From positions 17,803 to 81,802 of the forward strand of contig DATKSK010000023.1 in the NCBI GenBank assembly GCA_035531755.1: DNA of 64,000 nucleotides. Direction: 5' to 3'. Shown here in pieces: positions 23,154 to 31,445 of this stretch. The stretch is from Acidimicrobiales bacterium. Its GTDB lineage: Bacteria > Actinomycetota > Acidimicrobiia > Acidimicrobiales > UBA8190. Position numbers and translations under genes: made by a program. A model generated the notes under the pieces. It was not told the origin of the DNA and did not search any database. It was given only the letters and a program-made list of their open reading frames with translations. Positions within the stretch are counted from its first letter, which is position 1, and each line of letters starts with the position of its first letter.

Positions 23154-24344
23154 TCAGTGGTCTCGCTTGGCGCTCTGGTCGACGAGCACGCAGCGGGTGC
23201 CGCTGTAGATCGTCGGCATGCACTTGTTGCAGTGGATGCACAGCGAGCCGTGCGACGAGCCGGCCTGCATCTTGGACACGAGGTCGGGCTCGCGCAGCAG
23301 CGCCCGGGCCATGGCCACGAAGGAGAACCCCTCGACCAGCGCCTGCTCGACAGTGGCGAGCTCGGTGACCCCGCCCAGCAGGACGAGCGGCACGTCGAGC
23401 GCGGCGCGGAACTGCCGGGCATAGGGGAGGAAGAAGGCCTCCTCGTACGGATAGTCGGGCATGAACCGACGGCCGACGAGCCGGAACCCGAGGCGGGCGG
23501 GCTGCGGGAGCGTGGCGGCGAACTCCCGACGGGGCGCCTCTCCCCGGAAGAGGTACATGGGGTTGGCGAGTGAGCTGCCCCCGGTCAGGGTCAGCGCGTC
23601 CAGCGCGCCGTCGGCCTCGAGCAGACGGGCCACCTCGACGCTGTCCTCCAACCACAGGCCCCCGGGCACGCCGTCGGCCATGTTGAGCTTGGCCGTGACC
23701 GCGGCGCGCGCTCCTGCGGCGTCGCGCACGGCGCGGACCACCTGGCGGGCGAAGCGGGCGCGGTTCTCGACGCTCCCGCCCCACTGGTCGTGGCGATGGT
23801 TCAGCTTCGGGCTCAGGAAGGCGCTCAGCAGGTAGTTGTGGCCCAGGTGCACCTCGATGGCGTCGAAGCCGGCGTCGACCACGGTGCGCGCCGCGCGCCC
23901 GTAATCGGCGGTGATGCGCTCGATGTCGGCCTCGGTGACCGCCCGGCTCACGGTACCGAGCGGGCTCAGGTGACGACTGGGGGCGAGGGCGGGAGCCCGG
24001 TTCGACCGCGGATTGGCGACGGGCCCGGCGTGACCGAGCTGGGCGGCGACGGCGGCACCGGAGTCGTGGACGGCGTCGGTGAGGCGCCGCAGTCCCGGCG
24101 CGGTGTCGTCGTCGACGAGCAGGCAGTGGCGGTCGGTGCGACCCTCGGGTGACACGGCCAGGTAGGCGACCGTCGTCATGGCGGCACCACCGGCGCCCAC
24201 GCGCCGGTGGAAGTCGACGAGCGCATCGGTGACCTGCCCCTTGGGAGACGCCCCCTCGAAGGTCGCCGCCTTGATGATCCGGTTGCGCAGGGTGAGCGGG
24301 CCCAAGGGGGCCGGGGCGAAGGGCGAAGGGGGTGTGGTGGTCAC
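23154..24344 (-). CDS. Old yellow enzyme family NADH:flavin oxidoreductase
   Basis: The 396-residue protein has the FMN-binding TIM barrel of the OYE family: PLTLRNRIIKAATFEG at the start, AAQLGHAG, HLGHNYLLSAFLSPKLNHRHDQWGGSVENRARF with the substrate histidines and RF pair, and LTGGSS. A C-terminal cysteine cluster CIHCNKCM plus a later Cys looks like the 4Fe-4S motif of 2,4-dienoyl-CoA-reductase-like members. The usual second (FAD) domain of those enzymes is missing, so it must receive electrons directly. GTG 24344 was chosen from the GGAG upstream. It follows the two-component genes on the same strand. The substrate is unknown. Confidence 0.82.
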   Translation of the reverse strand: MTTTPPSPFAPAPLGPLTLRNRIIKAATFEGASPKGQVTDALVDFHRRVGAGGAAMTTVAYLAVSPEGRTDRHCLLVDDDTAPGLRRLTDAVHDSGAAVAAQLGHAGPVANPRSNRAPALAPSRHLSPLGTVSRAVTEADIERITADYGRAARTVVDAGFDAIEVHLGHNYLLSAFLSPKLNHRHDQWGGSVENRARFARQVVRAVRDAAGARAAVTAKLNMADGVPGGLWLEDSVEVARLLEADGALDALTLTGGSSLANPMYLFRGEAPRREFAATLPQPARLGFRLVGRRFMPDYPYEEAFFLPYARQFRAALDVPLVLLGGVTELATVEQALVEGFSFVAMARALLREPDLVSKMQAGSSHGSLCIHCNKCMPTIYSGTRCVLVDQSAKRDH

Positions 24345-24393
24345 GGTGTCGTCACTCCGCTCCGGCGATGTCGGTGGGTCAGGGGTCGGTGGG

Positions 24394-25230
24394 TCACGAG
24401 TCGGTGGGGATCTCGAAGCGGTAGCCGACACCCCGGACCGTCGTGATGATGGCCGGCGACGACGAGTCGGCCTCGACGTGGCTCCGCAATCTCTTGATGT
24501 GCACGTCCAGGGTCTTCGTGTCCCCCACGTAGTCCGCACCCCAGACCCGGTCGATGAGCGTGTCCCGGGTGAGGACGCGGCCGGCGTTCTCGATCAGCAG
24601 GGCGAGCAGCTCGAACTCCTTGCGCCGCAGGTGGACCTCCTCGCCCCGCACGAACACGCGGTGGCGGTCGGGGTCGACCCGGACGTCGCCCACCTCGAGC
24701 ACCCCGTCGTTCCCCGGGGCGACGGAGCCCGATGGGCCGGCCGCGCCGGGCTCCATCTGGGGCACGCGCCGCAGCACGGCCCGCATCCGGGCCACGAGCT
24801 CCCGCAGCCGGTAGGGCTTGGTGACGTAGTCGTCCGCCCCGACCTCGAGGCCCACGACGGTGTCGATCTCGGTCCCCTTGGCCGTGACCATGATGATCGG
24901 GACCCGCGAGCGCGCCCGGATGGCGCGGCACACGTCCACGCCCGAGAGCTTGGGCAGCATGATGTCGAGCAGGACGAGGTCGGGGTCGACGGCGTCGAAC
25001 AGCTGGAGGGCCTCGGGGCCGTCCCGGGCGATGGTGACCTCGAACCCCTCGCGCCCGAGCCCGATCACCAGGGCGTCGACGAACGACTCCTCGTCCTCGG
25101 CGATCAGGACCGTCACGGCGCGGGCGGTGTCGCGGCCCGCGTCTCGGCCCGCGTCACGAGTCTCGCCGCGGTGCCCGCTGTGGGACGGGCGCGGCTGAGG
25201 CGCCCGGTGTGCCCCCGGCGCGCTGCTCAC
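24394..25230 (-). CDS. OmpR/PhoB-family response regulator (RegX3-like)
   Basis: The 278-residue regulator has a receiver domain with VLIAEDEESF, the phosphorylation site in LVLLDIMLPKLSG, VTAKG and ADDYVTKPY. A winged-helix DNA-binding domain follows with LRRKEFELLALLIENAGRVLTRD and GVGYRFE at the end. It acts with the histidine kinase just upstream; this order, kinase then regulator, is that of senX3-regX3 (phosphate response) in actinobacteria. The start is open: GTG 25230 lies 3 nt after the kinase stop and gives a 38-residue Arg/Gly-rich extension, while GTG 25116 begins directly at the receiver domain. Confidence 0.88.
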   Translation of the reverse strand: MSSAPGAHRAPQPRPSHSGHRGETRDAGRDAGRDTARAVTVLIAEDEESFVDALVIGLGREGFEVTIARDGPEALQLFDAVDPDLVLLDIMLPKLSGVDVCRAIRARSRVPIIMVTAKGTEIDTVVGLEVGADDYVTKPYRLRELVARMRAVLRRVPQMEPGAAGPSGSVAPGNDGVLEVGDVRVDPDRHRVFVRGEEVHLRRKEFELLALLIENAGRVLTRDTLIDRVWGADYVGDTKTLDVHIKRLRSHVEADSSSPAIITTVRGVGYRFEIPTDS

Positions 25231-25233
25231 GAC

Positions 25234-26499
25234 TCAGCCGACCTCCGAGTGCGCGGGGAGGATGAGCCGGAACGTGGACCCCTCGCCTTCGCGCGAATCG
25301 ACCTCGACATGCCCCTGGTGGTTGGCGGCCACGTGACGGACGATAGACAACCCGAGCCCGGTCCCCCCGCTGTTGCGGCTCCGACCCTGGTCGACCCGGT
25401 AGAAGCGCTCGAAGATGCGGTCGAGGTCGCGTGCCGGGATGCCGACGCCGTGATCCTCGACGTCGAGCCGCACCTGCCCGTCGGTCACGGCGCCCGCGAA
25501 GCGCACCGAGTTCCCGTCGTAGGAGAATTTCACCGCGTTCTCGAGAAGGTTGTACAGCGCGGAGACGAGCTGGCGCCTGTCCCCGAGCACGGTGACCGGC
25601 GGCGGCTCCTCGAGCTCGATCTTGACGTCTCGCTGCTCGGCGGCGGCACGGACGCGCTCGACGGCCTCGGCCATGATGAGGTTGACCAGCACCGGCTCGC
25701 GCGGCGGGGCCTCCTCGGCCTCGATGCGCGACAGGTCGAGCAGGTCGTCGATGATCCGGCTCACCCGGAACGCCTCGGAGTGGATGCGGCTGGCGAGCCG
25801 CTGGGCCACCGTGGGGTCGGCCTCGGACACGAGGGTCTCGGCCAGCAGCCCGAGCGCGCCCATGGGCGTCTTCAGCTCATGGCTGACGTTGGCGACGAAG
25901 TCGCGCCGGATCTCCTCGAGGCGCCGGCGCTCCGACACGTCGTCGATCGCCGCGATGACACCCAGCGTGCGCCGGCCGTCATCGATGAGCTGGGTGGACA
26001 CCGCCAGCGTCCGGCGCGGGGGCCCGTAGAGGTCGAGCGTGCGGTGGGCCGAGCCCTGCTTCCAGGCGTCGGCGAGAAGGTCGACCACGGCCTGTGCGGC
26101 CAGCGCGTCGCCATGGCGACCGCCCATGAGCCCGACGGCGCGGGCGTTGCGGAACACCACCGTGCCGTTCTCGTCGCACACGATGACGCCCTGGGGCAGC
26201 GTGTCGAGGGCACGCCGTAGGCGGATGGCGTCGGCCGACGACTCGGCCACCGCCTCGGCGGCCCGGTCGGTGACGAGCTCCAGATGGTGCAGTGCCGGCT
26301 CGACGCCGGTTCCGCGCTCCTCGGCCGGCGCGTCGACTCCGAGGCGCGATGCCAGGGCCGACAGGCGCTGCTCGAGCGCTTGGCGCCCCGAGCGGCGACC
26401 GAGGATCGTGGCCACCACGATGCCGACCACGGCGAGCACGCCGAGCCCGGCGAACCCGGCGATCACCACGTTCGACGACACCCCGGTCGTACCGATCAC
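25234..26499 (-). CDS. Sensor histidine kinase (SenX3-like)
   Basis: The 421-residue kinase has one N-terminal membrane helix (about residues 10-33), a PAS-type domain (LDTLPQGVIVCDENGTVVFRN), a dimerisation H-box with FVANVSHELKTPMGAL, and an ATPase domain with NLLENAVKFSYDG, DHGVGIP, FERFYRVDQGRSRNSGGTGLGLSIV. With only one helix and a PAS domain it matches SenX3 rather than two-helix sensors. Targets in other actinobacteria are phosphate genes; no pst or pho genes lie in this window. I used GTG 26499 because it leaves a short N-terminus before the helix; longer in-frame starts exist upstream to 26703. Confidence 0.88.
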   Translation of the reverse strand: MIGTTGVSSNVVIAGFAGLGVLAVVGIVVATILGRRSGRQALEQRLSALASRLGVDAPAEERGTGVEPALHHLELVTDRAAEAVAESSADAIRLRRALDTLPQGVIVCDENGTVVFRNARAVGLMGGRHGDALAAQAVVDLLADAWKQGSAHRTLDLYGPPRRTLAVSTQLIDDGRRTLGVIAAIDDVSERRRLEEIRRDFVANVSHELKTPMGALGLLAETLVSEADPTVAQRLASRIHSEAFRVSRIIDDLLDLSRIEAEEAPPREPVLVNLIMAEAVERVRAAAEQRDVKIELEEPPPVTVLGDRRQLVSALYNLLENAVKFSYDGNSVRFAGAVTDGQVRLDVEDHGVGIPARDLDRIFERFYRVDQGRSRNSGGTGLGLSIVRHVAANHQGHVEVDSREGEGSTFRLILPAHSEVG

Positions 26500-26620
26500 G
26501 GCACAAGCATGACAGGACTGGCCGCGGGCCGGGTCGGGCCGCCGGCGCAGGCCCGCGACGACAGGTGGCCGGTCGGGAGCTCGTTCCGGCGCGTCTTCGA
26601 CCGACATGAAAAATAATGGA

Positions 26621-26664
26621 AAAGCTTGAAAAAGCTTGAAACAGACCAGAAGGCCTTCTATCGT
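26621..26664 (+). promoter_or_regulatory. Sigma-70-type promoter with tandem 10-bp repeat before the T4SS-like operon
   Basis: Two identical adjacent decamers AAAGCTTGAA occupy 26621-26640. The TTGAAA formed by the end of the second (26636-26641) stands exactly 17 bases before TATCGT (26659-26664), a good -35/-10 pair for the genes from 26721. The repeat has one helical-turn period and lies on the -35, as an activator or repressor site would. The stretch from 26605 is strikingly AT-rich compared with the rest of the window. The remainder of 26500-26720 contains no gene. Confidence 0.65.
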
Positions 26665-26720
26665 GCTCGGACACACGCCGAACCGGTCACGGCCGGTCGG
26701 CACCGACCAGAGAGGGGATC

Positions 26721-27029
26721 GTGATGGTGTCGTGGGCGGTCCGCGCCGCGGTGTCCGGGGTCACGCTGAACCCGGACACGAGCAACCTTCCCGGAGGCGC
26801 CGTGCTCCAGCACCTCACCGACGGGCTGGGTGGCTGGGCGCTCGTCTTCGCCCTCGTGGGGCTGTTGATCGGCGCGGCCGCGTGGGCGCTCGGGGCCCAC
26901 GCCCAGAACTACCACCAGGCCATCAACGGCAGGCGAACGGTCATGGTGTCGGGACTGGCGGCGCTCCTCATCGGCGCGGCCCCGGCGATCGTCAACTTCT
27001 TCTTCCACGCCGGGCAGGGCGTGCAGTGA
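26721..27029 (+). CDS. Small two-helix membrane protein, T4SS-like locus
   Basis: The 102-residue protein has two hydrophobic helices, at about residues 37-60 and 73-92, with a short polar loop (HAQNYHQAINGRR) between them. The N-terminal part (TLNPDTSNLPGGAVLQHL) is polar. Size and topology resemble TrbC/VirB2-type pilins and similar small proteins that start actinobacterial conjugation loci. No signal-peptidase-processed pilin motif is obvious. It is preceded by AGAGGGG and starts at GTG 26721 or ATG 26724. The stop overlaps the next gene as GTGA. Confidence 0.65.
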   Translation: MMVSWAVRAAVSGVTLNPDTSNLPGGAVLQHLTDGLGGWALVFALVGLLIGAAAWALGAHAQNYHQAINGRRTVMVSGLAALLIGAAPAIVNFFFHAGQGVQ

Positions 27030-28477
27030 CCCTGCACGTCGCGCTCCCCCTGTGTCCGGGGTCGATCCCCGTCGTGGGCACCGTGTGCAACGCGGTGTCG
27101 GGCGTGGCGGGAAAAGCGGCGGGCATCGGCGCCACTGCGGTCTTCGACGCCGCCGGCGCATGGGTGTCGTCGGGGGCGGTGTGGCTCATCGGCCAGGTGG
27201 GTCACGTCATGTCGGCCACCACGAGCGACGACCTGGGGACCGGATGGTTCGGCGCGCACGAGGCGGTCATGGCGGGGCTGGCCGCCGCCGTGGTCGTCCC
27301 CATGGCGTGCTGCGCGGCGATCCAGGCGATCTACCGCCAGAGCCCGTCGATGCTGATGCGCACCTTCCTGGTCCACCTCCCGCTGTCGCTGCTGCTGACC
27401 GGAGTGGCGGTGACGCTGGTGCGCATCTCCCTGGCCGTGACCGACGCGCTGTCGGCGCGTGTCATGTCGAGTGCCGGGGTCGACACCTCCAATCTCTTCT
27501 CCGGGATGTCGGCGTTCTTCACCACCGTGGGATCCACGCCCGCCGTCCCCGCCTTCGTGGTGTTCGTGAGCGCCCTGCTCGTGTCGCTCGCCGCCCTCGT
27601 GCTCTGGCTCGAGCTCGTTGTGCGCGCCGCCGCGGTGTCGGCGGCGGTGCTGTTCCTACCGCTGGCACTGGCCGCCCTCGTCTGGCCGGCCGTGGCCCAC
27701 TGGTGTCGACGGCTCGCCGACACCATCGCCGCCCTCGTGCTCTCGAAGCTGGTCATCGCGGCGGTGATCTCCCTCGCAGTAGGGGCGCTGGCCGGCGGCC
27801 TCGGGTTGTCGGGCTCGTCCTCGGGCGGGGGGTTCGGGGCCGTGATGGTCGGGATCGCGCTGCTGCTCGTGGCCACGCTGTCGCCGTTCACGCTCCTGCG
27901 ACTGGTGCCGGCGGTCGAGGCCGGGGCCGTCGCCCACCTCGAGTCGACGCGGCACCGGCTGCAGTCCGCCGCCCGCGCCGTCGGTGGTCGCGGCAACCTC
28001 GCCCTGGACGAGGTGCGCAAGCTGGGGGGGCCGGGGACTGCGGCGCTGGAGGCCGCGGTCGGGACCGCGGGCGCGGTCGGGACCGCGGGCGCGGTCGGGA
28101 CCGTGTCCGCGGGCGCCACGGGCTCGGTGGCAGCGACCGGCTCCGGCGGGTCCGGCGGGTCTGCCGGCTCCGGCGGGTCTGGCGGGTCTGCCGGGGCGGG
28201 CGGACCTGGCGGGTCGGATGGACCGGCCGGGTCGGGGCCGTCGGGATCGATCGCCATGAGGACCGGTCGAGCTTCCCCCGGGTTCGAGCCCGGGGACGGG
28301 GCGAGGTCTGCCGGCCAGTCCGGAGGGAGCGGGTCACGGGCCGTGGCCGGGGCGGATGCCGGCGTGCACGCCGGCCGGCGTGGCGTCAGTGACGGCACGA
28401 CCGCCCCCCTCGCCACGGATCGGTCTGTCACGGACCGAGTGCCGGCCAACGGGGACGTGGACCGTGCCGGCGGGTGA
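27026..28477 (+). CDS. TrbL/VirB6-like polytopic membrane protein (SCO6881-type)
   Basis: The 483-residue protein has about six to seven membrane helices between residues 80 and 300, with LCPGSIPVVGTVC near the start and an amphipathic segment before the first helix. This matches the TrbL/VirB6 inner-membrane channel component. The C-terminal roughly 170 residues are cytoplasmic and very Gly/Ser/Ala-rich, with GAVGTA and GGSGGSAGSG repeats. In Streptomyces a protein of this type (SCO6881 family) is encoded beside a SCO6880 homologue, as here. GTG 27026 overlaps the upstream stop. It probably forms the membrane pore of the locus. Confidence 0.7.
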   Translation: MTLHVALPLCPGSIPVVGTVCNAVSGVAGKAAGIGATAVFDAAGAWVSSGAVWLIGQVGHVMSATTSDDLGTGWFGAHEAVMAGLAAAVVVPMACCAAIQAIYRQSPSMLMRTFLVHLPLSLLLTGVAVTLVRISLAVTDALSARVMSSAGVDTSNLFSGMSAFFTTVGSTPAVPAFVVFVSALLVSLAALVLWLELVVRAAAVSAAVLFLPLALAALVWPAVAHWCRRLADTIAALVLSKLVIAAVISLAVGALAGGLGLSGSSSGGGFGAVMVGIALLLVATLSPFTLLRLVPAVEAGAVAHLESTRHRLQSAARAVGGRGNLALDEVRKLGGPGTAALEAAVGTAGAVGTAGAVGTVSAGATGSVAATGSGGSGGSAGSGGSGGSAGAGGPGGSDGPAGSGPSGSIAMRTGRASPGFEPGDGARSAGQSGGSGSRAVAGADAGVHAGRRGVSDGTTAPLATDRSVTDRVPANGDVDRAGG

Positions 28478-28478
28478 G

Positions 28479-30038
28479 ATGTCGCCGACCCGCTACCGGT
28501 TCGGGCCGCTCGAACGGCGCGGTCTCGTCGCCGGCTGGCGGGGCGGTCAGATCGCCGCCGTGGCGGTCGGGTTGGTGGTGGCCGTCGGTGTCCTCAGGGC
28601 CTCGGCGTCGCCCGCGGGCGTCGTCATGGCGCTGGCCGCCGTGGCCGTCGGTGTGGGCGTCGCCACCTGGCCGATCGTCGGGAGGACGGCCGAGGAGTGG
28701 GCGCCGGACGCGTTGCGGCATGCGCTCAGGCGCCGGCCCCGGCCCTGGCGATCGGGCCCGTTCGCCGGCGTCGACCTGATCGCCGTCGACGTCGGCGTGA
28801 GCACCGCCGGCGTCCTGTGGGACCGGGCCCGCCGCACATACACGGCGGTGCTGGCGGCGTCGGCGCCGGGCTTCGTCCTCCTCGGCGATGACGACAAGGC
28901 CCGACGCGTGGGCGCCTGGGCGGGCGTCCTGGCGTCATTGGCACGCGACGGGTCGGCGGTGCACCGCGTGCAGTGGATCGAGCGGACGCGCCCGCTCGTC
29001 CCGGCCCCCGTGCCTGGTGGCGCTGGTGCCGGGCCCCACGGCGCCGCTCTGTCCGCGCCGGGGGCTGCACCCGTGGGTGGGTCGGCACCGACGGCATCGA
29101 TGACGGCTGGAGTGGCGTCGTCGAACGGGGCCGGCGTACGGGCCGCCTCCGGCCTCGACGCCGACGCCGCGGCGCGCGCCTCGTACGAGGCCCTCCTGGC
29201 CGCCGCCGACTACGGGGCGCGCCGACACGAGGTGCTGCTCGCCGTCACGGTGCACGGGGGTCGAGGAGCGCGCGCCGTGCGGGCTGCGGGTGGAGGAACG
29301 GCTGGGGCTTGCACCGTGCTCCTCCGGGAAGTTGCTGCCCTGCGGCGGCGCCTCGCCGACGCGTCGGTCGATGCCGGTACGGTCCTGGCTCCGGCGGAGC
29401 TGTCCGCCACCGTGCGCGCCGCTTTCGCGCCCGGCGGGGCCGCCGCGCCCGCCGAGGACGGGGACCGCGTCGCGACCGTGCCGTCAGCGTCGCCCGAGGA
29501 AGGCGCCAGCGCCTCGCCGGCCACCTGGCCGTGGCCCATGGGGATCGCCGCCGAGTGGGGCCGCCTGCGCGCCGACGCCACGTGGCACGCCACGTTCTGG
29601 GTGTCGGAATGGCCCCGCATCGACGTCGGGCCGGACTTCCTGGGGCCACTCGTCCTGTCCTCGGACGTCCGGCGCGCCGTGTCCGTCGTCATGGAGCCAC
29701 TGGGCCCGATCGCCGCGGCGCGCAAGGTCGAGCAGGCGCGCACCGCGGACATTGCCGACGCCGAGCTGCGCCGCCGCGGCGGCTTCCTGGCCACGGCCCG
29801 GCGCCGCCGCGAGGAGGAGCTCCTGGCCCGGCGGGAGCTGGAGCTGGCCGACGGCCACGCCCAGTACCGGTTCGCCGGCTACGTCACGGTGAGCGCGCCC
29901 GACCCCGACGCCCTGGAGGAGGCCTGCGGCCGGATCGAACAGTCTGCCGGGCGCGCCGGGCTCGAGCTCCGGCGGTGCTACGGCGACCAGGCCAACGCCT
30001 TCACGTGCGCGTTGCCCCTGGGCCGGGGCCTGCCCTGA
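28479..30038 (+). CDS. SCO6880-family membrane protein, T4SS-like
   Basis: The 519-residue protein starts with a PrgI-like part: two close helices at about residues 25-42 and 46-65 after RYRFGPLERRGLVAGW. A soluble domain follows with PFAGVDLIAVDVGVSTAGVLWD, and the C-terminal region has a coiled-coil-like RRRGGFLATARRRREEELLARRELE. No Walker motif is present. In related loci this protein precedes the VirB4-like ATPase, and it may represent the N-terminal half that is fused to VirB4 in other systems. The centre carries an Ala/Gly/Pro-rich low-complexity stretch (about residues 180-240). ATG 28479 is 1 nt after the previous stop. Confidence 0.7.
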   Translation: MSPTRYRFGPLERRGLVAGWRGGQIAAVAVGLVVAVGVLRASASPAGVVMALAAVAVGVGVATWPIVGRTAEEWAPDALRHALRRRPRPWRSGPFAGVDLIAVDVGVSTAGVLWDRARRTYTAVLAASAPGFVLLGDDDKARRVGAWAGVLASLARDGSAVHRVQWIERTRPLVPAPVPGGAGAGPHGAALSAPGAAPVGGSAPTASMTAGVASSNGAGVRAASGLDADAAARASYEALLAAADYGARRHEVLLAVTVHGGRGARAVRAAGGGTAGACTVLLREVAALRRRLADASVDAGTVLAPAELSATVRAAFAPGGAAAPAEDGDRVATVPSASPEEGASASPATWPWPMGIAAEWGRLRADATWHATFWVSEWPRIDVGPDFLGPLVLSSDVRRAVSVVMEPLGPIAAARKVEQARTADIADAELRRRGGFLATARRRREEELLARRELELADGHAQYRFAGYVTVSAPDPDALEEACGRIEQSAGRAGLELRRCYGDQANAFTCALPLGRGLP

Positions 30039-30065
30039 TCCCGGCGCGCCCGGACGGATCACGCC

Positions 30066-31445
30066 ATGGGGACTCCCGCGCACGAAGCCACCACGCGCCA
30101 TCTCGGCGCCGCTTACCCGTTCGTCAGCGAGCCCGGCTTGGGCGCCGACGGGGTGCTCGTGGGACGCGACCTGCTCGGAGGAGCGTTCGCGTACGACCCG
30201 TTCGCCCTCTACCGACGGGGCGTGCTCACGAATCCGAACATGGTCGTCGTCGGGCAGATCGGCCGGGGCAAGAGCGCTTTCGTGAAGACCTACCTGTGGC
30301 GTCAGGCCGCCTTCGGTCGCCGGGCCTGGGTCGTGGATCCCAAGGGTGAGTACGGCGCGCTGGCCCGTGCCTGGGGCGTCGAGCCGGTGGCGGTGCGCCC
30401 GGGGGGCGACGTGCGGTTGAACCCGTTGGACGCCGTCCCGTCGAGTGCGGCCCGCGCCGGCGGCGAGCCCGGTGGGGACCAGGTGGACCGCCATCGGTCC
30501 GAGCTGCTCTCCTCGCTGGCGGCGGCGAGCCTCGGACGCCCACTCCTGCCGACCGAGCGCAGCGCACTGGAGCTGGCCGTGGCCGACGCCTCGGCGTTGC
30601 CGCATGGCCCGGCGCACCGCGGCGCCCCGCCACCGGGGCCCACGCTCCCGACGGTGGTGGACGCGCTGCTGCGCCCGACGGCCGCCGCGGCGCGCACCGT
30701 CGGCACCGACGCCGCCGGGTTGGCCGCCGACGGCCGGCACGTGGCGCTCGAATTGCGTCGCCTGGTCGCCGGCGATCTCCGGGGCATGTTCGACGGGCCG
30801 ACGTCTCGGGGGATCCGGCTCGACGCCCCGCTCGTCGTCCTCGACCTCTCCGCCGTCTACCACTCCGCCGCGCTCGGCGTGCTGATGACGTGCGCCACCG
30901 CGTGGTTGCAGGCGGCCCTGGCCGCCGGTGCCGCCGACACTGCCGTCGGCACGACCGGCACCGACGGCGGCGTTGTGCTGGTCGTCGACGAGGCGTGGGC
31001 CATCCTCGCCAACCTCGGCGTGGCGCGCTGGCTCCAGTCGTCGTGGAAGCTGTCGCGCGCCCGGGGTGTGGCCAATGTCGCCGTGCTCCACCGCCTGTCG
31101 GACCTCGAGACGACAGGGGCGGCCGGCTCGGAGCAGGTCGGCCTGGCCCAGGGGCTGCTCGCCGATTCGGAGACACGGGTCGTGTACGCCCAACCCCCGG
31201 GCGAGGTCGAGCGCGCCGCGTCACTGCTGGGCTTGTCGTCCACCGAAGTCGAGCTCGTGCCCCATCTGCGTCGCGGCGTGGCGCTGTGGAAGGTGGGCAC
31301 GCGGTCCTTTCTGGTGGAGCACCGCCTGTCACCCCACGAAGCGACCATCGTCGATACCGACGCCCGCATGGGTGGCGGCGGTGGCAGCGCGCCCAGCGCA
31401 CCCGGCGCGCACGGTGCCATCGCCCCTGATCGGTCCGACCGGTGA
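30066..31445 (+). CDS. VirB4-like secretion ATPase
   Basis: The 459-residue ATPase has Walker A GQIGRGKSA (residues 63-71), then WVVDPKGEYGALARAWG, Walker B VVLVVDEAW (D308, E309), ARGVANVAVLHRLSDLE and the late VELVPHLRRGVALWKVG. These are the features of the C-terminal ATPase part of VirB4/TraC proteins. The N-terminal VirB4 domain is missing, and the preceding gene may supply it. VirB4 ATPases energise pilus or channel assembly at the inner membrane. Its stop overlaps the coupling-protein gene as GTGA. Confidence 0.8.
   Translation: MGTPAHEATTRHLGAAYPFVSEPGLGADGVLVGRDLLGGAFAYDPFALYRRGVLTNPNMVVVGQIGRGKSAFVKTYLWRQAAFGRRAWVVDPKGEYGALARAWGVEPVAVRPGGDVRLNPLDAVPSSAARAGGEPGGDQVDRHRSELLSSLAAASLGRPLLPTERSALELAVADASALPHGPAHRGAPPPGPTLPTVVDALLRPTAAAARTVGTDAAGLAADGRHVALELRRLVAGDLRGMFDGPTSRGIRLDAPLVVLDLSAVYHSAALGVLMTCATAWLQAALAAGAADTAVGTTGTDGGVVLVVDEAWAILANLGVARWLQSSWKLSRARGVANVAVLHRLSDLETTGAAGSEQVGLAQGLLADSETRVVYAQPPGEVERAASLLGLSSTEVELVPHLRRGVALWKVGTRSFLVEHRLSPHEATIVDTDARMGGGGGSAPSAPGAHGAIAPDRSDR

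Noticed and set aside
26605..26665. Replication origin-like AT-rich patch
   Set aside because: It is only about 60 bases, has no DnaA-box array and fits a promoter with an operator better.
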